Positions 11,641 to 22,930 of a stretch of 64,000 nt of DNA are shown here, one piece after another. A model generated the notes under the pieces. That model was not told the DNA's origin. It saw only the letters and a program-made list of their open reading frames with translations, and ran no database searches. A program made the translations under genes and the position numbers. How positions within the stretch are numbered: position 1 is the first letter of the stretch; every line of letters starts with the position of its first letter. Source of the DNA: Odobenus rosmarus divergens (taxonomy: Eukaryota; Chordata; Mammalia; Carnivora; Odobenidae); contig NW_004451418.1 of the NCBI RefSeq assembly GCF_000321225.1, forward strand, positions 25,226-89,225, given 5' to 3'.

Positions 11641-13990
11641 AACAACGATCTAGGAGCATAAATCTTTGAAGAGTGATGGGGAGAGACCTCCGGGGGCCAG
11701 TGGATGAACTGTCACACGGACAAGTCTGATGATAGAAAACTCAAATCTGGTTAAGAGTCTGTGGGCAGTCCTGAGGAGAAAGAAAGATACCACCCCACTC
11801 CAGCCATGACGTGAATATTTTGTTGTTTCCATGAAACTCTTTACATTCATATAAATTTCAAACCTTGTGTACCCCTAGTAAGTATAGCCATGCCAACCGT
11901 TTGTCACAATGAAAATGAAGAGAAAAATGCACAGTTTTCTGAATACACAAGTCCTGACATTGTATGTTGGCTAATTTACCTGAATGTTTTGAAATCTGTT
12001 TTTTGCTGAGTTGTGGCATTAACTGACATGAACATGAAACAGCCACAGGGTTCAGGAGTCCTGAGATGGAGTACAGCCAGATGGGTACAGAAAGTGTGAT
12101 TCTTCTTTAGCGCAAAAGTTGATGCATAAACTTAAATAGGAAAATGAAAAATTTGAATTACTGGCACTACCCTCTTTCCTTTCAGGGTGCTCACCATCAA
12201 AACATGGCTCACTCAACTGTCTGCATAGATCTTGCTATTGTTAAAAATGGCCCTGAAATGTGTTTTTTTGAAACTTTTTGGATTCACCACTGTTACTAAT
12301 ATTAACCTTTTGGTTGCACAGTAGATTAAGGTTTTGTGCATCACCAATGACCAGGCTATATTTAGTTGTTTGTCTTGGTGGGAATGCATAATTGAAAATG
12401 CACAAATGAAAACATCCCTCTGTTCCCTCTTCAAATTTAGAATTTTTTATGAGTCTCACAACAGTGCTACACTTGATTTTTGTGTTGTTGGACAGTTTTG
12501 TGGGTGGAGGATCTTTTTGCTCTTTAGTAATTATCCCCTTCTGGGAGACAGGTCCAAAATAGACCTTGCTTCTATGGAATTCCCCAGATTCTTAAGAGTG
12601 ACATTTCAGTGTTTATCTCAGCTTATTAACATAGCAACTCTCTTTATGAAATTGTGAGTGTGTATATATTTGTGTATATGGATAAACTTGCTTATGGAGT
12701 TCCTAAAATCCTTAAAAGTGACATTTCATCTTTATTTCAGATTATTAATGGCTATTTATGAAGTTGTGATAGTTTTATATATTCATCTATATTATATGTA
12801 ATGCATAGAATATTTTTCTTCATTTAATTTTAGATTAAATCCTTCAAGTGGATCTACAATATGGTTTTATGTTTTTGTTATTTTTTTCTTATAAAAATTC
12901 TATTTAAGTGGCTTTTGAGCATAAAGGGTTATTGATTGATAATTTCCTAAAGCCCCCTGTTATATGTACACCATACTGTTTTTCAAATTTTATTTACCTG
13001 AATGATCAGGTATAACTCACAGAACACAATTTTCATTTCTCACCCTTCTCAACATGCTATGGACAAAAAACCCAGTTTTCCTCATGGGTTATATTGCTTG
13101 TCTTTTCCTACTAGGGGCCTACTTTTATTTTTGACCCTTTTCTCATTACAAGCTTTTAAATTTAATTTTATCTTATTATTTCATTACTTTATTATTTTAT
13201 TTTTCTTAGGGTTGCTTGAGTTTGGCAGTCTACTGCTGATTCTTCTGTAAGTTAAAAAAAAGATGACTGACAAATCAATTTGGTGTTTCAGTGCCATTGA
13301 TAACATATTAATTCTAGTAGGGATCCTTTTACAAATACAAATGAAGGAAAGGAGTTAAAAATTTTTGGTTACCTTTGCTGTCTTTCTAGCTGTTCTGGAA
13401 TGAATGATAAGATCTCACTCTTCAAGAATGTTCTTAAAAATTTAAAAATTCATGGCTCTCATTTTTGCCTATTGGCCAGTCTTTAAGACACTTATGGTTT
13501 ACTTCTACAGTTTCTCTTTTCATTTTATTTATTAGACATAGTAAAAGGTTATCCACAGCCCAAGGCTTCTAGGCATGCGTAGACTGTAAAAATCTACAAT
13601 TAAATCAAATAGGGCAGCTGAAATTCCACAACGAAGATGAAAAAAAGTTTTAGGGCTTTATTTAGTGAAGAATGACAAGCTGAAAAATAGATCCTGCTCA
13701 GCACCCTACAGTTAACAAATTAGAGCTCTGCTGAATTAGGACAGGAAGGGAATTCCAGAGATGAACAAGGCCATGATGGACCCACAAAGGGAAGGAAATT
13801 GGAGCAGTAGACCAGAGAAAGAATTTCACAGGAAATGGTAGACCTCGCTGTGCCCAGGATTCTCTGACAACTGTCCTCAGGGCCCTGCAGTGGATCTTAC
13901 ATAATGATAAGGGGACATGTAAATAACCTGGTTGAAATGACAGGTCTAGATGTGTGACTGCATACACACATTTCCAGTGTGGTACATGGG
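11641..13990. other. Unassigned sequence containing a diverged ~120-bp tandem duplication
   Basis: No supported gene. A splice-acceptor-like 'cctctttcctttcag' ends at 12185 and is followed by 39 open codons, but no donor or homology is recognised. A diverged tandem duplication lies at 12560-12800. Confidence 0.4.
12560..12800. repeat. Diverged tandem duplication, period about 120 bp
   Basis: Unit 1 (about 12560-12680) and unit 2 (about 12680-12800) share in order 'cttgctt.tatgga.ttcc', 'cttaa.agtgacatttca', 'ttatttcag/ttatctcag', 'ttattaa' and 'ttatgaa.ttgtga'. The element 'gtgacatttca' starts at 12598 and again at 12718, exactly 120 bp apart. The divergence suggests an old event. Confidence 0.75.
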
Positions 13991-14279
13991 CCCCCTGATG
14001 GAGAGCAGCGACCTAAATGCTCTCCTTGGCAGAGCACCTGCCGTCAGTCCCCAGTGTAATTTCTTCTTGTCCCACTTCTAAACTCTAAGCAGTATCTGCT
14101 GCAGCATGTACTCAGTATGGCAGTGAGGGGTGTGGTCCATTTGCCACCTCACTGGATCTTGGCAAGAGGGGCTATCCAGGGAACATGGAGATATCTCTGT
14201 ACTCACTGAGGAACTCTCACCTGGACTACCATAGAAACATCCTCAGCAGTCTTCCTGCCTTTTCCCATGACAACTACCC

Positions 14280-14870
14280 TCAACCCAGTCTATTCTCCAC
14301 ATAGCAGCCTGTTCCAGTTCCTTCTCTATTGCTTTGATAGCCCTCCACTGTAATGAGGATAAAATGCAGACATTACCTCATGGCGTCTCTGATGTGATTC
14401 CTGCTTGGTTCCCTCAACTTCATCCTTGGTCACTCTCCTCCCTTGCTCATTATACTGGCCTTTCTGGTCTTCTTTTTGTTTTTTGTTTTTGTTTTTGTTT
14501 TTACAAATTCTCAGGTTCTTTCACACTTAAGGGCCTTGGCATGTGCTATTTCCTGTCTGGAATGTTTCCCTTTCCAATCTTCATCTGGTTCCTTTCTCCT
14601 CATCTTTTAGTCAAAATTAAAATGCCACCTGCTCAGAGATGCCTGTGAACAGTGGGTCCTACCTGCCCCCATTAATCTCCTTCTTAGTCCGCTATTTGTT
14701 TCCATTGTGGAACTGTCACAATTATAAATAATGTGTGCATGTATTTTCTTGTTTGACTATATCCCCCATCAGAGTGTAACCTCCCTGTGAGCTAAGACCA
14801 AGTGCATCTTGTTTACCAATGTAATCCAGCACTCAGAACTGAGTTGAATACATAATTAATAGGTAAATGA
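14280..14870 (+). mobile_element. LINE-2 (L2) 3' region, sense
   Basis: Sense L2 landmarks: 'tgaggataaaatgcaga', 'cagagatgcctg', 'ccatcagagtgtaacctcc', 'cttgtttaccaatgtaatc' and 'cagcactcagaactga'. The reading frame over 14334-14648 is a chance frame across the repeat and not a host gene. The region 13990-14280 to its left may be further L2 but is too diverged to call. Confidence 0.75.
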
Positions 14871-15740
14871 AGGGAAAGTATCACTGATATTCACACACTC
14901 TTACAGATGATGGGTCACCTTTTGTTGCCCCCCCCTTCCCTTTCAGTATAGCTTTTTTATTTTCCTTAACCCAATTTATGTGTGTGACACTCCCAGCAGG
15001 AGCAGAATGCCTCACAGCTCTCACTGTGGGAGCTCTGGGGTCTAGCAGTTTCTTTCTTGACTCTTTGAAACAACTAAAAATATTATTGGAGCTCTGTTAG
15101 GAAGTTAAGCCCTTCGTTAATGTGATCACTGTTATCACCTTGCTAAGCAGATCTTGGAGATGGTACTACTTTCTTGATCACTGATTGCTCTCTCTTATAG
15201 CTTCATCTCATTCTTCCCTTTTGCCATAAGATCTCTCGGGTCGGTTTCTTCCTCTGCAAGTTGATCAGTTCTGGACCACTGGTTCCTTGACATTCCCCTC
15301 TCATCTTTTCCGTTTAGGCAGTTTGATTTGTTTGTTCTCATGTCGTTTTTCCCAATGTGAACATCTCCCTAGACGTTCTTTATACTCTTGGCCCTTGGAT
15401 CTCCAGACTCTCCTCCTGTCCTTTCTCTTCTTGGCTCCTCTCATTGATCCTTAAAATTGCTCTGTGTCCAGACTCAGTTGTCTCTTTTCCCAGTGTTGCC
15501 TGTGCCTGGGACAGCATCCTTCCACATGTCCACAGTCAAGTAGCCTTTTAATCCTTCTCTAGGTCTAGATCATCTAGTAGATATTAAGTGCTCACCTTAT
15601 TCTGAGCACTCTTTGCTCTTCTGTATGACTTTTCTCAAAGTTCACCTTGTGTAAATAGTCAAGAGTTGTGGCTACTCATTCTAGAGCTTTCTAGTAAGTA
15701 TGCCCTTCTCAAGTCTTAAAACACCTAACACAGGGCCCAT
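14871..15740. other. Unassigned pyrimidine-rich sequence
   Basis: No gene or clear repeat. The strand is C/T-rich between 15180 and 15560 and gives an accidental open frame. Confidence 0.4.
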
Positions 15741-16150
15741 TAATGGGCTATCCATTCATTCATCTAATAGATACATTTTTTAAAGATTTTGTTTATTTGA
15801 GAGAAAGAGAGAGAGACGAGAGAGAGAGTGCACACAGGAGAGAGCACAAGAGCAGTGGGAGGGAGAAGCAGATTCCCCGCTGAGCAGGGAGCTCGATGTG
15901 GGGCTTGATCCCAGGATGCTGGGATCATGACCTGTGCTGAAGGCAGCCACTTAACTGACCGAGCCACCCAGGCGCCCCTCATCTAATAGATATTTATTGA
16001 TCACCCGTTAGGTGTCAGACACTATTCTAGTGGTGGCTGGTGAACAAGAGGTTCTGTATATGTATGTTCTATCTATACATATTGCTCTTACATTCTAGTG
16101 GGATATATGTACATATTTATAGTATGTGTATAAGTATTTGCATATATGAG
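15741..16150 (-). mobile_element. L2 3' end, antisense, split by a SINE
   Basis: 'ttcattcatctaatagata' before the SINE and 'gatatttattgatcacccg' plus 'gtgtcagacactattctag' after it give the antisense L2 3' end. 'cttacattctagtggg' near 16088 continues it. The SINE at 15776-15979 interrupts it and duplicated 13 bp of the L2. Confidence 0.75.
15776..15979 (-). mobile_element. CAN-type tRNA-derived SINE inserted in an L2
   Basis: Antisense SINE from the T-rich tail (tttttaaagattttg) through a GA-rich stretch to the head 'gagccacccaggcgcccc'. The TSD catctaatagata is exact at 15761-15773 and 15980-15992. The intact TSD and CpG-bearing head suggest a fairly young insertion. Confidence 0.95.
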
Positions 16151-16739
16151 TTTGTATATGTAAACATTTAATCTATATTATTCAATGCTGTTCACTAGCT
16201 TTTAGCTAAGTAAATTGTGTCTTACTAACAGGATTATAAATTTTTCAGAAACAAAAATTCTTTTGAGTGTTTGCATACCTGCAATGTATGCAATGTAGAA
16301 TGCTGTACAGAACATGTATTTAATGAGTCCAATGACTTCACTAAATATAGAACACATAGAGAATTACATTCAAGTGATATACAAAACTCCACATATTATT
16401 GTGTTGATACATTGTCTAATTGCAGTCTAGCCCTCTGTGTGATGTCCTTCTGCATTAGTGGGTGTCTGCACTGTTATGTGTTCAGGACATGTTAACTCAC
16501 TATACATGGGTACAGGACAGATTCATTTAAAGTTCACAGTGTAAAAATGCAGTGTTTCTAGAACTAGAGTTGTAAGCTCAAGCACTGATAGAAAATTGCA
16601 TTTATAATTACTTAACTATATGTGTCTCAATATGATAATAAATATAAAAAATATTGAAGCATCCAGAAACTTACAGGAATCTCAATATCAGCAATCACCA
16701 TTTGCTAAGGAAAAACACTTCTATGTCTCTTCTGTCAGT
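16151..16739. other. Unassigned AT-rich sequence
   Basis: Rich in TATGTATATG-type alternation between 16050 and 16160. No gene or identifiable repeat. Confidence 0.4.
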
Positions 16740-18055
16740 ACCTCACTTTAACAGTTGTGGTCACCAAATGTGTGTTGGGGGGGTTTCCCACACCAGGCAA
16801 TTCTCTGATTTTCTGATATCAATCAGTTTGGTGTCCTACAATTGAATTCACTTCTGATGTTATCTACTTGCAGATAGCATCACATCCCACAACTTAAGGG
16901 CTCAGGATTTCACAGGATTGCATTACCCTCCACCCCCATCTCCAGATGCCACTCACAAACCCAGGTTGTCATCTGTGCTATGGATATAAATTTGAGGTTA
17001 ACACGACCCTCTTCTTAGGTTTAATTAATTTGCTGAAGTGGTTCATAGAACTCAGGAAAACAGTTTACTTATGAGGCTACTGGTTTTTCAAAAAAGGATA
17101 TAACTGAGAACCACCAGATGGAAGATGCATAGGGCAAGGTGTGTAGGAAGGGGTTGGGAGCTGCTGTGCCTTCTCTGGGCTCACTGGTCTCCCTGTTGTC
17201 AACACAAAATGAACAAACCTTTTAGAATATCCTAAAGTAAGAAAGAGGATTTTATTCAAGCCCAAATTGGGACAGCTGCTTGGAAAGTGTTCCCAAGAAT
17301 GAACAGTTTTTACAGGGTTATATACTTTTTTACATCTTGTAAAAGCTCAAAAGATTATAGATAAGCATTTAGGTAGGAATCATGAGTTTTATCATAAAGG
17401 AATGGAGGGAGTAGGAGAATTGATTGATATTTCAAGGACGTGGTGGTTTTCCTTTGGGTTACTCATTCACAAAGCAGATGCACAAGGCATGTGTGGCAGG
17501 CCATAAATCAAACTTTTGGTTTGAACAAAGTTGATATACAGTAATGTTGACTTAGAAATTAAAATGGCTTCTCTTGGCTATCATGCTTGCTTTTTCTCTC
17601 ATCACTGTACCCACTAACCCGGATGCTCTCCAAACCATATCTTTTTAGGTCTTTATTTAGGCTTCATCACATGGGCATTATTGTTTAAATTATAGGCCAT
17701 TGATGATTAGTTCAAACTCTAACTCTCCTTCTGCCCTGAGGTCAAAGGTGTGGGGCTGAAAGTTTCAACCCTCTGTAATCACTTGGTTGGTTCTCTTGAC
17801 AGCTAGCCCCCATCTTTAGGTTACCTAGCGGCTTTCCAAAGTTACCTCATTTACATAAACTCAGGTGTAGTTGAAAGTGGCTTGTTATAAATAACAAAAG
17901 TTACTCCAAAGCTATTGCAGGAATCAGGAACAAAACTAAATATTATAACAATAAATGTCCCTATGGCTCTCATATAGGAAATTACATGGGTTTTAGGAGC
18001 TGTGTACCAGGAACTATGGTCAAAGAACAAAATATATATTTCTTATTATATCACA
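16740..18055 (-). mobile_element. ERVL-type solo LTR (MER21-like), split by a second LTR-like insert
   Basis: The right end, reverse complemented, starts 'tgtgatataataagaaata' (18055 leftwards), the start I associate with MER21-class ERVL LTRs. Internal matches include 'ggttacctagcggctttcc' and, in the left part, 'cagatggaagatgcatag' and 'gttcatagaactcagg'. The two parts are separated by about 415 bp of foreign sequence at 17198-17612. No retroviral coding sequence accompanies it. The family name is from memory. Confidence 0.65.
17198..17612 (-). mobile_element. LTR-like insert inside the MER21-like LTR
   Basis: The insert begins 'tgttgtcaacac' and ends near 'ctctcatca' (TG...CA form). On its own strand it carries an AATAAA signal ('aataaaatcctctttc', about 17258-17243) placed as expected in an LTR R/U5 region. 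It interrupts the flanking LTR at a point where the two sides otherwise join. Clear TSDs were not found, so the edges are approximate. Confidence 0.5.
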
Positions 18056-18820
18056 ACAATCACACCATTTTTTCAGGCTTTCCAGACAGACTATATGAAG
18101 CCAATTTTGCCCCGATACAATAGATTTATTTATTTACTTAAAAGCAAAATGCATGAGAGCACACAAAGTAGGTGCTGCATTAAACTGACTCTATGTTTGA
18201 ATGAAAAGCATGATGGTAAGCCTCAATGTCATGTACTTCTGCACAATGAGCAGGATCCAGCCTTATCAAGTAAAAAGTGAAGAAAGTCTGTACACAGGAC
18301 AAAATGCCATATGTGCTGAAACAACTCGAGAAGGAAAAACTCATTGAGCAGAATGAACAGCTCAAAAACAATGAACAGCAACAGATGGGTATATAGTCTT
18401 CCTAAATGTCTGATGTCCTTTGTGGGTCTTTGTGCAGTAAGTAATTGGTGGAGACAATCTGGTGAACTCCCAGATGCTTATCTGCATTATTTGATCACAT
18501 TGATTTTGTTGACTAAGTCAAGATAAATACCAGCATAGCCCTCCTGAAGCAAATTACAATGCTCATTAACATTGGTCCCTTGGACATAAGATAGTTAGCA
18601 GGGATGGAATCTAGGATTCAATGAGAAATAACTTTGTCTACCCAGAAAACTTTTTTTCATATTTCAAACACTTAGGGTTACTTAGGATTGGTTCGTTGAC
18701 CTAAATATTTGCCAGTTCAGCAGACGACGTGCTGTCCAACCTCTCTTAGAACTGAGGGGTCTAGTTTGGGTTTTGTCTTGCTTTGTGAGTAGGCTGAGGG
18801 TTGCTGAGAATGATTTTCTT
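18056..18820. other. Unassigned sequence beside the LTR
   Basis: No recognisable gene. The open frame at 18002-18280 crosses the LTR boundary, which argues against it being a host exon. An origin in ERV internal sequence cannot be excluded. Confidence 0.35.
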
Positions 18821-19025
18821 TTCTTTTTTTTTTTAAGATATTTTTTATTTATTTATTTGACAGAGAGATAGAGAGCACAAGTAGGCAGAGAAGCAGGCAG
18901 AGGGAAAGGGAGAAGCAGGCTCTCTGCTGAGCAGGGAGCTCGATGCGAGGCTCGATCCCAGGACCCTGGGATCATGACCTGAGCCGAAGGCAGCCGCTCA
19001 ACCAACTGAGCCACCCAGGTGCCCC
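18821..19025 (-). mobile_element. CAN-type tRNA-derived SINE
   Basis: Antisense SINE with a long T tail, (TTTA)n, a GA-rich segment with 'aggcagagaagcaggcag', the body 'gatcccaggaccctggg' and the head 'gagccacccaggtgcccc'. The 15-bp TSD gagaatgattttctt is perfect at 18806-18820 and 19026-19040, which indicates a recent insertion. Confidence 0.96.
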
Positions 19026-19339
19026 GAGAATGATTTTCTTGATTTGAGAATATTATGGATGGTGACTACAGACTGTAGTTAATCAGATAAGATGGATCAG
19101 AAGAGAAAACCGACCGTGAAGAAAAAAAAATTTGTTTTTTTTATACTAACATCTCAGAAGATATTCTAGAAAGATACTTATTTGATCCTTTTAAACTAGA
19201 TAGAGGCATGCTTACAGATTTTATTTTAGGGACGCCATGTCCCATTTCTTTGTCTAAAAATTCATATGGCTCCACCATTTGGAGGTGTCAGGAATATAAC
19301 TATCTCCATCTCAGGCATTCCTTGGAAAAATTTACCAGG

Positions 19340-20115
19340 ACAACCTAAGTGTTAAGCAAAATCACAATTTTATTAAATTATGTTCACATGAAAATTCCAG
19401 TGAGGATGAGAGGTAAAAGTATAAGCAAGTTTATTCTTAAGATCATATGGAAAGTTCACATGAAAGTAACAAAGAATATTGTGAAAATAATGAATAATGA
19501 GAGGAAACTGGCCCAGTCAGGTATACTAGAAAGCTATAATAATTAAAGCCATTTGGTATCTGTATGGGAATAGTTTCATCAATGGAACAGGATAATCTAG
19601 ATATAGATGCAAATGCATATGGGTATGTAATGTGTGATAAAAATGCATTTCAAATCAGTGGGTAACAGATGAATTTTCCAACAAATTTATGTTGGGCAAT
19701 TTGCTGACCATTTAGGGAAAACAGTAATAAATAAATAAAAAATAAAGCAGGGTCTTCACTGTAGTCCTTACCCCTAAATTAATTCCGGATGGACTGAAGT
19801 TTTAAATGTAAAAACTGAAATTAAAAAGCACTAATAGAAAAAAATGGACTGCTTATTTTCCTAATTTTGGATTACAGAAAAACTTCCAGCACAGAAGCTG
19901 TAAAGGAAAACAGTTGATAAATTTTACCACATAAGCATTAAAAACTTCTCTATTACAAAAAAAGTCATAGACAAAAATCAAAATATATATAACAAACTGA
20001 GGGAAAATATTTACAACACACATGACCAAATACTGCCTTAATATGTAAAGAGTTTAGCAAATTAGTAAGGGGAAAGAAAAAACCCAAGAACCTGACAGAA
20101 AAATGGATAAAGGAA
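19340..20115 (+). mobile_element. Ancient L1 ORF2 3' region, sense
   Basis: A-rich sense strand with the order typical of an old L1 ORF2 C-terminal region: 'agctataataattaaagcc', 'atggaacaggataatctag', 'ttaattccggatggactga' and 'gaacctgacagaaaaatgg'. Multiple stops and frameshifts. Subfamily not assigned. Confidence 0.65.
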
Positions 20116-20429
20116 ATTTTCGGTTTGGGATTATGTTCGACTAATGTGACAGAAACTTAGCTGTAGGGGCTTAACAAAATGAGGGCTTTCCTTTTCTCAC
20201 ATAAGAAGTCTGAAAGCAGTCCAAAGAAGCCCAGACTCCGTTGGATAATCTTTAGTGGGTGGCTGCTTTATTCTTCATGGCCACAAGATAGCTGTGCCAC
20301 CCCCAGGCACTACATCTGAGGCAAACAGCAGCAGCTAAGACACATCTGCTAGAATCTCTGCCACTTGACCTGCCAGCTGCAAAATAAATATGTATCGAGA
20401 CACCAATATCTGAATTGCTGTTCTCTCAC
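20116..20429. other. Possible ancient repeat, unassigned
   Basis: Contains 'gagggctttccttttctcac' and 'catggccacaagatagctg', phrases I associate with an old interspersed repeat, but I cannot name the family. No coding evidence. Confidence 0.35.
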
Positions 20430-21047
20430 TTGCTTGGATTTTTCTCCTCAGATATCACCATCAGGGAAGCTGTCCCTGACCATCCTAATTAAAATGCTCT
20501 CTCCCTCTCACCCCATGTTAGCACTGTATCTCCCTTATGTTGCTTGGTTTCCCTTTCTTGAGCAGATTATACTGTCATATTGTCTATCATAGCATAGATG
20601 ACTTGGTATCTTAGTCTATTTGGGTTGCTAGAACAAAATACCACAGATTGGGTAGCTTATACACAACAGAAACTTATTTCCCACAGTTCTGGAGGCTGGA
20701 AATCCAAGATCAGGGTGCCAGCATGGTCAGGTGAGAGCCCTCTTCTGGATTGCAGACTTCTCATTATAACCTAATATGGCAGAAAGGGCAAGGGAGCTTT
20801 CTTGGGCCGCTTTTGTAAGGAGACTAATCATTTCCCAAAGGCCCTACCTTCTAACACCATCACATTGGGCATTTTTCAATGTATGAATTTGGAAGGGTAC
20901 AAACATTCAGACCATAGCAGTTGGGGACACAGATTTTACCTTAATCACTGCATATCCTGGGCCCCATACAGTGCTTGACAGAGTTGATTCTTAAATTTTT
21001 TATAAAAGTGAATATGTATGAAATATGAAATATTTGTTGAATGAATG
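20430..21047 (+). mobile_element. L2 3' end, sense, split by an MLT1 LTR
   Basis: The left part (20430-20602) has 'gggaagctgtccctgacc' and 'agattatactgtcatat'. The right part (20920-21047) has 'catacagtgcttgacaga' and 'atatttgttgaatgaatg', the classic L2/MIR-type 3' end. The two parts are collinear once the MLT1 LTR between them is removed. Confidence 0.7.
20603..20919 (-). mobile_element. MLT1-type MaLR (ERVL-MaLR) solo LTR
   Basis: Antisense LTR. On the plus strand it runs from 'tagtctatttgggttgct' through 'acagttctggaggctgga' and 'cacatggcgg'-like sequence to 'aacattcagaccatagca', which reverse complements to the TGCTATGG... start of MLT1 LTRs. It is 317 bp, shorter than typical MLT1, with no internal region. 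It interrupts an L2 3' end and so is younger than that L2 copy. Confidence 0.85.
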
Positions 21048-21577
21048 TTATACTTCTCAAATTCATGGCTTTATTCTAGTATTAATTCTAGTATTAATAA
21101 GCAGTTATGAATTTATACCACCACACCCTACCCCCACTGGGGACAGTTTGCCCAGTCTGGACTCCTATCTTCTGCCACTATCACCATTTTGGCCTCTTCT
21201 GCCTTGTGACACTCCTGGAGATGGAAGTTAGATGGTAACTAACTGTGGGGCAAAGGTGTTCTCTATTCCTCAGGTCAATGGGGTGACCCGTTAGAGTCTG
21301 AGGGTAGAGAATCCTCTTCTTACTTGTTAAAGTTAACATGGAATGTGCCAGGACCAGGGCTGGAAAACCGGACCTTTTGGTTTCCCCTCCAGTGAATCTT
21401 CCAATTGCCTGTAGGCCATTCCCACTTTCTTTCTGTCAGGGATTCACATTTCTCATCCTGTCATTGCTGTGTAAGGGTGATTTGGTGGAATTCTGGATAC
21501 CTCCACTAGCAGATAGAACACTGGGCTGGAATATTCAGGAAAAGAAGATACCTACTGATCCTTCTTGAACTGCTTTA
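21048..21577. other. Unassigned sequence
   Basis: No gene recognised. The open frame at 21338-21568 lacks splice sites or a familiar domain. Confidence 0.4.
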
Positions 21578-21840
21578 TGATTTTTTTATGAAGTATAATT
21601 GACATATAACATTATATTAGTTTTGAGTGTACAACATACTGATTTGATTATACATATTACAAAATGATGACTACAATAAGTCTAGTTAACATCTGTCACC
21701 ATATATAGTTAGATTTTTTTTTTCTTTTAAGGCCTACTCTTGGCAACTTACAAATATACAATACAATATTGTTAACTGTAGTCACCATGTTGCACATTAT
21801 ATTTCCATGATTTATTTATTTTATAACTGCCAGTATGATT
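21578..21840 (-). mobile_element. Ancient L1 3' UTR, antisense
   Basis: 'tgaagtataattgacatat', 'gtgtacaacatactgattt', 'caataagtctagttaac', 'ttactgtagtcaccatg'-like sequence and 'tttattttataactgcc' occur in the order of an older mammalian L1 3' UTR read in reverse. A poly-T expansion sits at 21716-21722. Confidence 0.8.
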
Positions 21841-22206
21841 TTAGAAGTGTACTGTCTTTTCTCCTTGGCTGAATTGTTCTCTTGAGTACAGAGACCCTGT
21901 GTCAAACTTAAAAAAAAAAACAAAACTCTTGTCATTTCTAGAGCAGTATTAGGTGGCTGTATTCTGTGATTGGTTAAACCAAGAAATAGAAGCTTTAATG
22001 GACTCAATTTGGTTTCTTACTTGTAATATTTATGGCAGAATAAATAAATTTATCTACAGACTGTCTCTCTGATATGTTTAGGTTCTGATTATAGTTTGGA
22101 ATTTTCTGTTCTGAAACAAGTTAACTTTTTCTATCTTTCAAATTATGGTAGTAAGGGATTTCAAAAGGGTTATTTGCCACACTCAACTCTTCTCTTTAAA
22201 GAGTTA

Positions 22207-22366
22207 GGGGTGCCTGGGTGGCTCAGTTGGTTAAACATCTGCCTTTGGCTCAAGTTACGATCCTAGGGCTCCCTGCTCAGTGGGGAGTCTGCTTCTCCCT
22301 CTGCCCCTCCCCCCACTTGTGCTCTCTCTCCATCCCTTTCAAATAAATAAAATCTTTTTTTTAAAA
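22207..22366 (+). mobile_element. CAN-type SINE with internal deletion
   Basis: Sense SINE: head 'gggtgcctgggtggctcag', then 'ctcaagttacgatcctagg', joining directly to 'gctccctgctcagtgggga', so about 30 bp that other copies carry ('ccagggtcctgggatcgag' region) are missing. It ends with (AAATA)n AAAATC and T/A tail. The TSD aaagagtta lies at 22198-22206 and 22367-22375. Loss of the region around the polymerase III B box would be expected to disable its promoter. Confidence 0.93.
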
Positions 22367-22415
22367 AAAGAGTTAAATTAGAGTCTTTAAAACTATGTTT
22401 AAAAATCAGAATGAA

Positions 22416-22652
22416 GGGGGGGAAATCAGAGGGGGAGACGAACCATGAGAGACTATGGACTCTGAAAAACAAACTGAGGCTTCTAGAGGGGAAGAGGGTG
22501 GGAGGATGGGTTAGCCTGGAGATGGGTATTAAAGAGGGAATGTTCTGCATGGAGCACTGGGTGTTATATGCAAACAATGAATCATGGAACACTACATCAA
22601 AAACTAATGATGTATGGTGATTAACATAACACAATAAAAAAAAAATCACCAG
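22416..22652 (+). mobile_element. Young 5'-truncated L1 3' end
   Basis: Sense copy of a recent carnivore L1 3' UTR: 'ggggagacgaaccatgaga', 'gactatggactctgaaaa', 'gagcactgggtgttatatg', 'tgaatcatggaacactac', 'tgattaacataac' and an A tail. It is about 237 bp. Little decay is apparent, so the insertion is probably young. A short imperfect repeat of 'aaaatca' at both edges may be the TSD. Confidence 0.9.
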
Positions 22653-22769
22653 AAAACCTTGTATGATGATGATATCTATGAGTTGTGGTAGAGGTGGAAC
22701 AGGGGTAGTCCTCAGGGTTTATAGTGAAAGGATCAGGGTCATCAGCTAGGGTCCTGATCCCCACTCCCT

Positions 22770-22930
22770 CTTTGTGTTTCTGAGAGCCTGTCATTTACCT
22801 CCCTGTGCATCAGGTCCTTTCTTTTTTGATTTGGTTTCTCATCTGTCAGATGAATATAGTAATAATCATTACATTAGGATTTTTGTGGGAGCAGGAAATG
22901 ATAGAATGCAGTTAACATACATCTAATAGG
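22770..22930 (+). mobile_element. MIR fragment
   Basis: Sense MIR core: 'ggtttctcatctgtcagatg', followed by 'aatatagtaataatcatta' and 'ggatttttgtgggagcagg', in the order of the MIR 3' half. Diverged. Confidence 0.6.

Noticed and set aside
12186..12303. Possible exon after a good acceptor (GAHHQNMAHSTVC...)
   Set aside because: Open for 39 codons but no donor, no recognisable protein, and it ends at a stop without a polyadenylation signal nearby. Not enough to call.
18002..18280. 92-codon plus-strand frame beside the LTR
   Set aside because: It crosses the LTR boundary and shows no domain. An ERV-derived origin is possible but unsupported.
22263..22649. 128-codon minus-strand frame
   Set aside because: It spans the antisense of a SINE and of an L1 3' end, so it is a chance frame over two mobile elements.
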